A DNA stretch of 5,609 nucleotides from Saprospiraceae bacterium UBA6168. GTDB taxonomy: Bacteria > Bacteroidota > Bacteroidia > Chitinophagales > Saprospiraceae. Location: positions 1 through 5,609 of the forward strand of contig DIUC01000098.1 in NCBI GenBank assembly GCA_002435785.1, written 5' to 3'. Shown one piece after another: positions 1 through 5,558 of the stretch. The stretch's first letter is position 1. Each line of letters begins with the position of its first letter. A program made the position numbers and the translations under genes. The notes beneath the pieces are model-generated. The model was not told where the DNA came from. It searched no databases and saw only the letters and a list, made by a program, of their open reading frames with translations.

Positions 1-826
1 TGGCCGTGCCGTCCAGCTTGGTCAGCACTATCTCGTCCACGCCAACGGCCTCGTGGAACAGCTTGGTTTGCGACAGGGCGTTCTGGCCCGTGGTGGCATC
101 GATGACCAGCACGCTTTTGTGCGGCGCGCCGGGGTGCTTCTTTTCCAGCACGCGCTTGATCTTCCGCAACTCTTCCATGAGGTTGACCTTGGTGTGCAGG
201 CGGCCAGCCGTATCCAGCAGCACCAGATCGTAGCCTTCCTTGATGGCCAGGTCCACGGCCTCAAAGGCCACGGCGGCAGGGTCGGAGCCCTCGGACTTGG
301 CGAAAATGCCCGCGCCCACGCGCCCGGCCCAGATTTCCAGCTGCCCAATGGCCGCAGCGCGGAAGGTATCGCCCGCGGCGATGAGCACCTTGCGGCCCTG
401 CAGGCGCGCCCGGTAGGCCAGCTTGGCGATGGTGGTGGTCTTGCCCACGCCGTTTACGCCAACGACGAGCAGCACATACGGCTTTTTGCCGGGCGGTGCG
501 GCAAAGTCATGGGTATCGCCCGTGTTGTTTTCTTCCAGCAACTGCACGATTTCGTCCCGCATGATGCGGTCGAGTTCGTTGGTGTTCAGGTACTTGTCCC
601 GCTTTACCCGCTCCTCGATGCGGTTGATGATTTTGACGGTGGTCTCCAACCCCACATCGGAGGTGATGAGGATGTTCTCCAACTCATCCAATACTTCCAC
701 GTCCACCGTTGACTTGCCAGCCACGGCTTTGGAAAGCTTGTCGAAGAAGCCCGTTTTGGTTTTTTCAAGCCCTTGGTCAAGGTCTTGCTCTTTTTCTTTG
801 GTGAAGAATTTTTTGAAGAAACTCAT
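1..826 (-). CDS. ftsY: Signal recognition particle receptor FtsY (3' end cut by window)
   Basis: FtsY is the SRP-family GTPase that docks the SRP-ribosome-nascent chain complex at the inner membrane and passes it to the Sec translocon. 275 codons are visible. A basic, Phe/Lys-rich N-terminus (MSFFKKFF) leads straight into the helical N domain (about residues 25-100). The large acidic A domain of E. coli FtsY is absent, as in many short FtsY proteins. The GTPase domain shows the P-loop GVNGVGKT (123-130), the SRP-family DTFRAAA motif (153-159), DTAGR (205-209), ATTGQN (244-249) and TKLDGTA (269-275), where the window ends. Family length suggests about 40 residues are missing. The ATG at 826-824 fits the usual short N-terminus; no Shine-Dalgarno precedes it, and a 7-bp tandem repeat does. 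It lies downstream of three ribosomal protein genes; in related genomes rimO often follows. Identification is secure. Confidence 0.97.
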   Translation of the reverse strand, partial: MSFFKKFFTKEKEQDLDQGLEKTKTGFFDKLSKAVAGKSTVDVEVLDELENILITSDVGLETTVKIINRIEERVKRDKYLNTNELDRIMRDEIVQLLEENNTGDTHDFAAPPGKKPYVLLVVGVNGVGKTTTIAKLAYRARLQGRKVLIAAGDTFRAAAIGQLEIWAGRVGAGIFAKSEGSDPAAVAFEAVDLAIKEGYDLVLLDTAGRLHTKVNLMEELRKIKRVLEKKHPGAPHKSVLVIDATTGQNALSQTKLFHEAVGVDEIVLTKLDGTA

Positions 827-828
827 TT

Positions 829-863
829 GATGAGGGATGTGGGATGAGGCACGGGGAATGAGG
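829..863. repeat. Degenerate 7-bp tandem repeat in the ftsY leader
   Basis: On the plus strand, five consecutive heptamers can be read: GATGAGG, GATGTGG, GATGAGG, CACGGGG, AATGAGG. Units 1 and 3 are identical, units 2 and 5 differ from them by one base each, and unit 4 is diverged. The array ends two bases before the ftsY start codon, so it forms the 3' end of the ftsY leader, read there as CCTCATC-type units. It may be a remnant of a simple-sequence repeat; any effect on ftsY translation is unknown. Confidence 0.6.
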
Positions 864-921
864 CCCTAACATGGTGGGCACCTGAAATCCCAATGCCTCC
901 ATTTCCAATTTCTTGAAACGA

Positions 922-960
922 CGAAGGCTTTTCTTAAAGCAGGTTTAAGAAAAGCCTTCG
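922..960. repeat. Perfect 17-bp inverted repeat between the DUF4295 gene and ftsY
   Basis: The arm CGAAGGCTTTTCTTAAA (922-938) is followed by a five-base loop GCAGG and its exact reverse complement (944-960). It begins about 32 bases after the DUF4295 stop codon and lies about 95 bases before the ftsY start. As RNA on the minus strand it would form a strong hairpin between the ribosomal protein genes and ftsY. Neither strand has a T run after the hairpin, so it is not a standard intrinsic terminator. It could be a processing or stabilising hairpin, a factor-dependent stop, or a copy of a dispersed palindromic repeat. The 827-992 gap shows no gene. Confidence 0.8.
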
Positions 961-992
961 AGATAGGACAGCAAAGTAGGTTGAACGGAAAA

Positions 993-1166
993 TTACTTCT
1001 GCTCGAAGAACTCCTTTACCTTGTCTTTGTGAATCATCAATTCTTTGTAAGTGTACCTGCCTGTTTTGGGGTCCTTGACACTTTTTACGACTTTAACGAA
1101 ATCACGCCCAGAACCAATGTTGGCGGCACGTTGGGCAACTTTTGCGTTCTTTGATACTTTTGCCAT
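993..1166 (-). CDS. Small basic DUF4295 protein, probable ribosomal protein bL38
   Basis: This 57-residue Lys-rich protein begins MAKVSKNAKVAQRA and ends KVKEFFEQK. The central segment FVKVVKSVKDPKTGRYTYKE (about 23-42), followed by a Lys-rich tail ending in FF, matches my memory of the DUF4295 family. That family is restricted to Bacteroidota and regularly lies between rpmG and ftsY. I recall, without being able to check, that a structure of a Bacteroidota ribosome found this protein in the large subunit and named it bL38. The start ATG (1166-1164) gives the usual MAK opening, and no other in-frame ATG suits. It sits 71 bases after rpmG and probably shares its transcript. No Shine-Dalgarno is visible. 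It is somewhat longer than the roughly 50 residues I associate with the family, because of the N-terminal NAKVAQRAANI stretch. The family call is fairly secure; the bL38 name rests on memory. Confidence 0.88.
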   Translation of the reverse strand: MAKVSKNAKVAQRAANIGSGRDFVKVVKSVKDPKTGRYTYKELMIHKDKVKEFFEQK

Positions 1167-1237
1167 GACTTACGGAATTGAAAGTGATAATTTTGATTTC
1201 TAATACAACCCAAGAACAATACCATGCTCCTGAAAGA

Positions 1238-1426
1238 TTACTTAATCTCCCGGTGGATGGTGATTTTTTTCATGAATGGGTTGTACTTTTTCAGTTCGAG
1301 GCGGTCTGGTGTGTTTTTGCGGTTCTTCTCCGTGATATAACGTGAGATACCCGCCACTGCTGTCTTCCGCTGCTCGGTGCATTCCAAAGTGATTAGGATG
1401 CGATTTCCTTTGCTTTTCTTAGCCAT
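1238..1426 (-). CDS. rpmG: 50S ribosomal protein L33 (bL33)
   Basis: bL33 is a small large-subunit protein near the tRNA exit site. The 62-residue product begins MAKKSKGNRILITLECTEQ, carries SRYITEKNRKNTPDRLELKKYNP (about 28-50) and ends MKKITIHREIK. The TPDRLELKKYNP core is the family signature. The paired CxxC zinc motifs of zinc-binding L33 forms are absent: only one Cys (residue 16) remains, so this is a zinc-independent version, as is usual in Bacteroidota. Length is normal for the phylum. The ATG at 1426-1424 gives the standard MAKK start. It follows rpmB by 49 bases, a gap containing a poly-T tract and a palindrome, and precedes the DUF4295 gene on the same strand. Secure. Confidence 0.96.
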   Translation of the reverse strand: MAKKSKGNRILITLECTEQRKTAVAGISRYITEKNRKNTPDRLELKKYNPFMKKITIHREIK

Positions 1427-1438
1427 TTTGTTTCAGTT

Positions 1439-1460
1439 AAACTGTTTTGAAAACAGGTTT
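1439..1460. repeat. Palindrome in the rpmB-rpmG gap
   Basis: CTGTTTT (1442-1448) and AAAACAG (1450-1456) are exact reverse complements around a single central base. The pairing extends by AAA/TTT on the outside past one unpaired G. A one-base loop is too tight for an RNA hairpin without opening the innermost pairs, so this could equally be a DNA-binding site or chance in AT-rich sequence. It lies just upstream of the rpmG start and just downstream of the poly-T tract after rpmB. Confidence 0.45.
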
Positions 1461-1466
1461 TGGTTC

Positions 1467-1510
1467 AAAAAAAAATTAGCATCCTGCCTTGGGAGCAAGG
1501 GAGATATGCT
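1467..1510 (-). terminator. Terminator-like hairpin with T9 tract overlapping the rpmB 3' end
   Basis: On the minus strand, AGCAT (1510-1506) can pair with ATGCT (1482-1478), enclosing an inner CCTTG/CAAGG stem with a CTCC loop. TCT/AGG pairs (one of them G-T) lie between the two stems, broken by a bulge and a C-C mismatch. Two bases later comes a run of nine Ts (1475-1467). This is the layout of an imperfect intrinsic terminator. It overlaps the last eleven or so codons and the stop codon of rpmB, so it would act between rpmB and rpmG, perhaps as a partial attenuator that ribosomes finishing rpmB could disrupt. Stem quality is moderate. Confidence 0.4.
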
Positions 1511-1742
1511 GGCCAAATCCCCTGGCCTGTTGCTTTTTCAGGTAGGCAGAAAGCCCATCCTTGCTGATGCTGCGAAGTGCCGTGGAAGAAACTTTCAGCA
1601 CAATCCACTCACCCGTTTCCGGGATGAAGAAGCGCTTCTTGAAAAGGTTCGGCAAAAAGCGGCGACGTGTCTTACGGTTGGAGTGCGATACCTTGTTGCC
1701 GGACACGGGCCTTTTTCCTGTTAATTCACAAACTCTTGACAT
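1476..1742 (-). CDS. rpmB: 50S ribosomal protein L28 (bL28)
   Basis: bL28 is a large-subunit protein involved in ribosome assembly. The 88-residue product begins MSRVCELTGKRPVSGNKVSH, the family opening. It continues with the basic SNRKTRRRFLPNLFKKRFF stretch (about 21-39), the core GEWIVLKVSSTALRSI (about 44-59) and the SKDGLSAYLKK segment. Zinc-type Cys pairs are absent apart from Cys5. The tail QARGFGQHISLAPKAGC makes it roughly ten residues longer than the 75-80 I expect, and the DNA for that tail overlaps a terminator-like hairpin. The ATG at 1742-1740 gives the canonical MSRVC start. It is the first gene of the block with rpmG, the DUF4295 gene and ftsY; a promoter-like sequence lies between it and the upstream tRNA. 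Secure. Confidence 0.96.
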   Translation of the reverse strand: MSRVCELTGKRPVSGNKVSHSNRKTRRRFLPNLFKKRFFIPETGEWIVLKVSSTALRSISKDGLSAYLKKQQARGFGQHISLAPKAGC

Positions 1743-1811
1743 GACTGTATTTGATTTCTGCCGGGCTTAGTGCCAAGCGCTCGGTAGTTGGTTTCGGTTT
1801 TTGATTGCTTC

Positions 1812-1840
1812 CAAAGGTTGGCCGCTATCCTAAACCCAAA
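1812..1840 (-). promoter_or_regulatory. Candidate Bacteroidota-type promoter for rpmB
   Basis: On the minus strand, TTTG (1840-1837) is followed after 17 bases by AACCTTTG (1819-1812). The Bacteroidota primary-sigma consensus is roughly TTTG, then TAnnTTTG about 17-20 bases on; only the first T of the second box is not matched. Transcription would start near 1805, giving an rpmB leader of about 60 bases. A near-perfect 12-bp palindrome (CCAAGCGCTCGG, one mispaired position, around 1773-1784) lies inside that leader. This is based on pattern only. Confidence 0.35.
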
Positions 1841-1862
1841 ATTCCGCCATCCGAAATTGTAG

Positions 1863-1936
1863 TGACTCCGAGAGGACTCGAACCTCTAACCTTCTGATCC
1901 GTAGTCAGATGCTCTATCCAATTGAGCCACGGAGCC
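1863..1936 (-). tRNA. tRNA-Arg (anticodon ACG)
   Basis: The 74-base minus-strand sequence folds into a full cloverleaf. The acceptor stem is GGCTCCG/CGGAGTC (one G-T pair). The D arm is GCTC/GAGC. The anticodon stem is TCTGA/TCAGA around loop CTACGGA, with anticodon ACG at 1902-1900. A five-base variable loop follows, then T arm AGAGG/CCTCT with loop TTCGAGT, and discriminator A at 1863. CCA is not encoded. ACG, with A34 edited to inosine, reads the CGU, CGC and CGA arginine codons. It stands alone between the protease pair and rpmB, in the same direction as both. Confidence 0.96.
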
Positions 1937-2042
1937 GTTTTGAACGAAGCACAAACCACTTTTCAGGGGAAAGAAGTTCATTAAGTGCTCGTTTTTATCC
2001 AAGATTTCAATGCTTCCAAATTTCTTTTTTCGGAAACGGCTG

Positions 2043-2071
2043 CAAAAATAGCGCTTTCGGGAACAAAGAAA
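2043..2071 (-). promoter_or_regulatory. Candidate promoter for tRNA-Arg
   Basis: TATTTTTG (2050-2043 on the minus strand) is an exact match to the Bacteroidota -7 consensus TAnnTTTG. A weak upstream TTTC lies 17 bases before it (2071-2068). Transcription would begin near 2036, about 100 bases before the mature tRNA, in the 1937-2112 gap where I see no gene. AT-rich inverted repeats nearer the protease end (TGAAAA/TTTTCA, 2081-2095) could help end protease transcription but are weak. Confidence 0.45.
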
Positions 2072-2112
2072 AATTTTTACTGAAAAAACTTTTCAAATGT
2101 TTCGGTCTCCCT

Positions 2113-3774
2113 TTACAGCTTGACAAACTTTGCCGAAATTTTTTGCCCAAAATCGAAGATGTTGACAAAATAAGTGCCTGATGGCCAATCGCTCACGTCA
2201 ATTTCGAACACCTGCGGCTCGAATGGTGACGACTGTTGCAGGATGGGCGGCAGCATCTCTTGACCCAGCATGTTGTAAACTCGGAATTTCAGCCGCTGAA
2301 AATCAAGGATGGAATACGCAATAGTCAGCTTGTCCTGGACCGGGTTTGGGTAAACATGCACGAAACCTCGCCCATCTATGTAAATTTCGTCAAAGCGGCC
2401 CGCTTCCCGCTCGGTCGGCTTCGCAATGCAATAGCTGTGCAGGTACTTCATGCTGTTGTAAACATTGAGGCGGCCTCCCGTCGTTGTCCTGTTTTTCAGG
2501 CTCGGCAGCTTTTCCACACCTTTTAGTATGGCATCCCGCACGAGACGGGCAGCAGCAGCGGGGTCAGCTTCCGCCAACTCTTCCAAATCGGCGCAGGGTA
2601 AGCTGTAGAACAGCGCAATAGGACCTGATACCTGCGGACAAGCCGCCGAAGCACCACTAAATGAACCTCGATAGGTGCCGCCTGTCGTGGTAGTGGGAAT
2701 GGAGTCGCCCGGCGCCGCTAGGTCAATTGTGGTTTTGCCAAAACCAAGACCATCTATTTTCTCGTCAAGGTTGTTGCTGGCCGTCACCGTGATGAGGTAT
2801 TCGCTGGGGCAGGAGGTTGGCATGTCTCCAACTTTGTCAATATCATAGTTGTGATTGTTTGTCGTAGCAGCTACGCTGAGCACACCTGCTGCTCCCAAAC
2901 TGTCGTACAATGCACCCCAAAGTGGGAACTCAGAACAAAAAACAGGGTCAGGAGCGCCCCATGAGCCGTTAGTGACCACGACAAAAGCCCCTTCCAGCCC
3001 GCCGCTGGCATTATAGCGCTCCCGCATCTCCAAGACGTATTCTAAAGCGGGAATGGCTTCAGACAAATTTTCCAAATGCACGAGCATCATTTTCACCTTC
3101 CAATTCATCCCGGACACTCCTATCACGTTGTTTCCTTCTGCGCCGATGACGCCTAAAACATTGGTGCCGTGGCTGCTCGTCAGCGGGAACAGGGGGTTGT
3201 TGTCATGGAAGTTCCATCCGTAAACATCGTCGGGATAATCGTTGAAGTCATTGTCCTGCCCATCGAAATCCTCCTGTTCGTTTCGCCAAATATTCCCTTG
3301 GAGGTCGGGGTGCAGCAGGTCAAAGCCGTTGTCAAGAACCGCTACCACGATTTCCTTTCCACTGGTGGTGCGGCCGCCTTGTGCCACCGACCAAACCTCC
3401 GGCAACCGAATTTTTTCGAGGTTCCATTGCGTGGGAAATAGCGTGTCGTTCGGCACGGAGTCCCGACGGAACTCGATGGCTTGGTCCCATAAGGCCGAAA
3501 CGACGGCGACCTCATTGCGGAGCAAATCCAAGTCCGAAAACCGTTCGCAAGCAGCCCTCAAGAGGTAGGCATTGAAGCGTTTTGACAGCGTTTTTTTTAG
3601 GATAAAATCGGCGGTGGGCCATTTGGCATTTAATTGCCGGACCAACGCTTCCGGCTGTACGCCCGGCCTCAATTGGATGATGATGCCAGTGGCCTCGCAG
3701 CGCTGCTGTGAAATGGCGGTGTTGGGCAACGCCAAGAATGACAATGCAGCTATCAATAGATTTTTCAAGCGCAT
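2113..3774 (-). CDS. Secreted subtilisin-like S8 serine protease with T9SS sorting domain (copy 1)
   Basis: This is a 553-residue extracellular serine endopeptidase of the S8 (subtilase) family; the substrate is not predictable. Residues 1-22 form a Sec signal peptide (MRLKNLLIAALSFLALPNTA). About 25-105 resemble an inhibitor-type propeptide. The catalytic domain spans about 115-445, with Asp148 (VAVLDNG), His202 (SSHGTNVLG), oxyanion Asn269 (VVVTNGSWG) and Ser376. The Ser box reads SGASAACPQVSG, with Ala in place of the usual Thr of GTS. An acidic DGQDNDFNDYPDD stretch (171-183) could bind calcium. The C-terminus (about 470-553) is a T9SS type A sorting domain with VYPNP (474-478), VYNMLGQEM (499-507), a GTYFV strand and a final KFVKL. 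Five Cys (280, 322, 379, 394, 449) are shared with the neighbour. The ATG is 11 bases after the neighbour's stop, so the two are probably co-transcribed, with this one second. Base composition seems lower in GC than the neighbour. Confidence 0.93.
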   Translation of the reverse strand: MRLKNLLIAALSFLALPNTAISQQRCEATGIIIQLRPGVQPEALVRQLNAKWPTADFILKKTLSKRFNAYLLRAACERFSDLDLLRNEVAVVSALWDQAIEFRRDSVPNDTLFPTQWNLEKIRLPEVWSVAQGGRTTSGKEIVVAVLDNGFDLLHPDLQGNIWRNEQEDFDGQDNDFNDYPDDVYGWNFHDNNPLFPLTSSHGTNVLGVIGAEGNNVIGVSGMNWKVKMMLVHLENLSEAIPALEYVLEMRERYNASGGLEGAFVVVTNGSWGAPDPVFCSEFPLWGALYDSLGAAGVLSVAATTNNHNYDIDKVGDMPTSCPSEYLITVTASNNLDEKIDGLGFGKTTIDLAAPGDSIPTTTTGGTYRGSFSGASAACPQVSGPIALFYSLPCADLEELAEADPAAAARLVRDAILKGVEKLPSLKNRTTTGGRLNVYNSMKYLHSYCIAKPTEREAGRFDEIYIDGRGFVHVYPNPVQDKLTIAYSILDFQRLKFRVYNMLGQEMLPPILQQSSPFEPQVFEIDVSDWPSGTYFVNIFDFGQKISAKFVKL

Positions 3775-3785
3775 GGCAACAACAT

Positions 3786-5558
3786 TTACAGCTTCATAAA
3801 TTTCACGGAAATCTTCTTCGTCAAATCAAACATGTTCACCACATAAACCCCGACATTCCAGTCCCTCACGTCTATCTCGATGGTCTGTGGTTCGAATGGT
3901 TTGGGCATGACCACTTGGTCGGTCACCATTTCCTGTCCCAGCATATTGTACACCCTTATCCTCACGTCCTTGAAGTCAATGCTGCCGTAATCAATGGTGA
4001 TGTAGTCGGTGGCGGGGCTTGGCGCCAGGTTCATCAAGGATTTTTTCCCAAGCGACGATTCCTTGAAATCACCCCTTTCCCGTTCGGGGTCGGAGCTGAT
4101 GCAGTAGGCGTGGAGGTATTTCATGGCCTCGTAAACGTTGAGCCTGCCGCCCGAAACCGTTTCGTTGTCGAGGCTCGGCACGGCGTCCGTGTTCTGCAGG
4201 ATGGCCTCCCGCATCAAGCGGGCGCAAGCGGCTGGAGCGGCAAAGGCCAGCGAGTCGAGGTCCGTGCAAGGCAGGCTGTACAGCAGCGCCACCGAGCCGG
4301 CCACGTGCGGGCAAGCGGAGGAAGTGCCACTGAAATCGGACCGATAAGCGCCATTATTGCTGGTCGTCGGTGTGCTTTGGCCGGGTGCGCCGAGGTCAAT
4401 GCTGGCTGCGCCAAATGCCGAACCGGGTGCCCGCTTGTCGTCTTCGCCCGTGTTGGTGACGGTGATGAGGAACTCGCTATTGCAGCTCGTTGGGATGTCG
4501 CCAACTTGGTCCACGTCCCAGTCGCCATTGGCGGTGGCGGCCACGCTCAGCACGCCAGCCTCTCCCAACAATTCGTACATGAAGGCCCAATTGGGCTGCT
4601 CGCTGCACATCACCTTGTCAATGCCGAAGGAGCCATTGGTCACCACCACGAAAGCGCCTTTCTCGCCGCCGGTCTGGTTGTAAAGTTCCCGCATGTCCAG
4701 GGCGTAGTTGAAGCCGGATATCACCTCGTCCACGTACTCCACGGCGAGGTACATCAGCTTCACGTCCCAGTTGATGCCTGCCGTGCCGATGCCGTTGTTG
4801 CCGCTGGCGCCAATAATTCCGCTGACCGAGGTACCATGCCTTTCCACCGAAAAAATCGGGGAGTTTGCCCTGAAATTCCAGCCATAAACATCGTCCTTGA
4901 ACCCGTTGCCGTCGTTGTCAATGCCATCGTTGGGTATTTCGCCCTTGTTTTTCCAGGCATTGGCAAGCAGGTCAGGGTGGATGATTTCGAAGCCCTTGTC
5001 CAGCACCGCTACCACGATTTCGTGGCCGCCTGAAGTATTGCCCCCGGTCGAAACATCCCAGACCTTGGGTGCTCCGATGCGCTCCAGGTTCCATTGGGTA
5101 CTGAACAATTCATCGTTCGGTGTGCTGTCCCGGAAGGTGACGGGGGCGTTCCAAGCGGCAGAAACTACTGCTGGCTGGTTGCTCAAAAAATCGAGGAAGG
5201 CGGCACGGTCGAGTATTTGCGAAGCGCTCAACAAATAGACTTGGTGGCGCTCGGCCAGTGTTTTTTCGATTTTTATTTGCTCCGCAAAGGGGCAGGTAGC
5301 ATTTGCGAGCTTCACGAAGTCGGCCACTGCAGCTCCGTGTTGGAGCTTGACAATGACCTCGTTTTGCCAGTCCCTTTGTGGCGTTGGCGGGGCAGGTGGC
5401 GTAACGGCCGGTGATGCTGGCAAGAGCCGTGGCGGTGCTTCAACGCCGCATTCATGCACCATCATTGGGGTTTCCACGATGACGACCTCCCCCGGCTGGG
5501 CAAAAACAGCGAAGCCCGACAACAGGAAAGCAAGGGAAAAGAGATAAAATATTTTCAT
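3786..5558 (-). CDS. Secreted subtilisin-like S8 serine protease with T9SS sorting domain (copy 2)
   Basis: This 590-residue paralogue of the next gene has the same layout and probably opens the pair. The reading frame continues upstream to a TTG at 5600, but the ATG at 5558-5556 was chosen because it starts directly with a signal peptide (MKIFYLFSLAFLLSGFAVFA, 1-20). A Pro-rich segment follows (about 41-60, including TPPAPPTP) that copy 1 lacks. Then come a propeptide-like region (about 65-145) and the S8 domain (about 155-482). Catalytic residues are Asp187 (VAVLDKG), His241 (ERHGTSVSG), Asn308 (VVVTNGSFG) and Ser413 in a standard SGTSSACPHVAG box. NDGIDNDGNGFKDD (210-223) is a likely calcium-binding stretch. 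The tail (about 507-590) carries VYNMLGQEM and a final KFMKL, so T9SS export is expected, although the usual YPNP entry motif reads LAPSP. No promoter was recognised in the 51 bases upstream. Confidence 0.92.
   Translation of the reverse strand: MKIFYLFSLAFLLSGFAVFAQPGEVVIVETPMMVHECGVEAPPRLLPASPAVTPPAPPTPQRDWQNEVIVKLQHGAAVADFVKLANATCPFAEQIKIEKTLAERHQVYLLSASQILDRAAFLDFLSNQPAVVSAAWNAPVTFRDSTPNDELFSTQWNLERIGAPKVWDVSTGGNTSGGHEIVVAVLDKGFEIIHPDLLANAWKNKGEIPNDGIDNDGNGFKDDVYGWNFRANSPIFSVERHGTSVSGIIGASGNNGIGTAGINWDVKLMYLAVEYVDEVISGFNYALDMRELYNQTGGEKGAFVVVTNGSFGIDKVMCSEQPNWAFMYELLGEAGVLSVAATANGDWDVDQVGDIPTSCNSEFLITVTNTGEDDKRAPGSAFGAASIDLGAPGQSTPTTSNNGAYRSDFSGTSSACPHVAGSVALLYSLPCTDLDSLAFAAPAACARLMREAILQNTDAVPSLDNETVSGGRLNVYEAMKYLHAYCISSDPERERGDFKESSLGKKSLMNLAPSPATDYITIDYGSIDFKDVRIRVYNMLGQEMVTDQVVMPKPFEPQTIEIDVRDWNVGVYVVNMFDLTKKISVKFMKL

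Noticed and set aside
53..712. A 219-codon plus-strand open frame over ftsY
   Set aside because: It lies entirely antisense to a clear FtsY with all GTPase motifs. The translation resembles no known family, and the high GC explains the lack of stops.
1377..1770. Plus-strand open frames opposite rpmB and rpmG
   Set aside because: They are antisense to recognisable ribosomal proteins and show no family features of their own.
2081..2095. Inverted repeat TGAAAA/TTTTCA as a protease terminator
   Set aside because: The stem is six A/T-rich pairs with a three-base loop, too weak to call in such AT-rich sequence.
3708..5033. A 441-codon open frame on the plus strand across both protease genes
   Set aside because: It is antisense to two well-supported S8 genes and spans their junction. 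Its His/Val/Ala-rich translation shows no recognisable domain. The frame stays open because of codon bias on the other strand.
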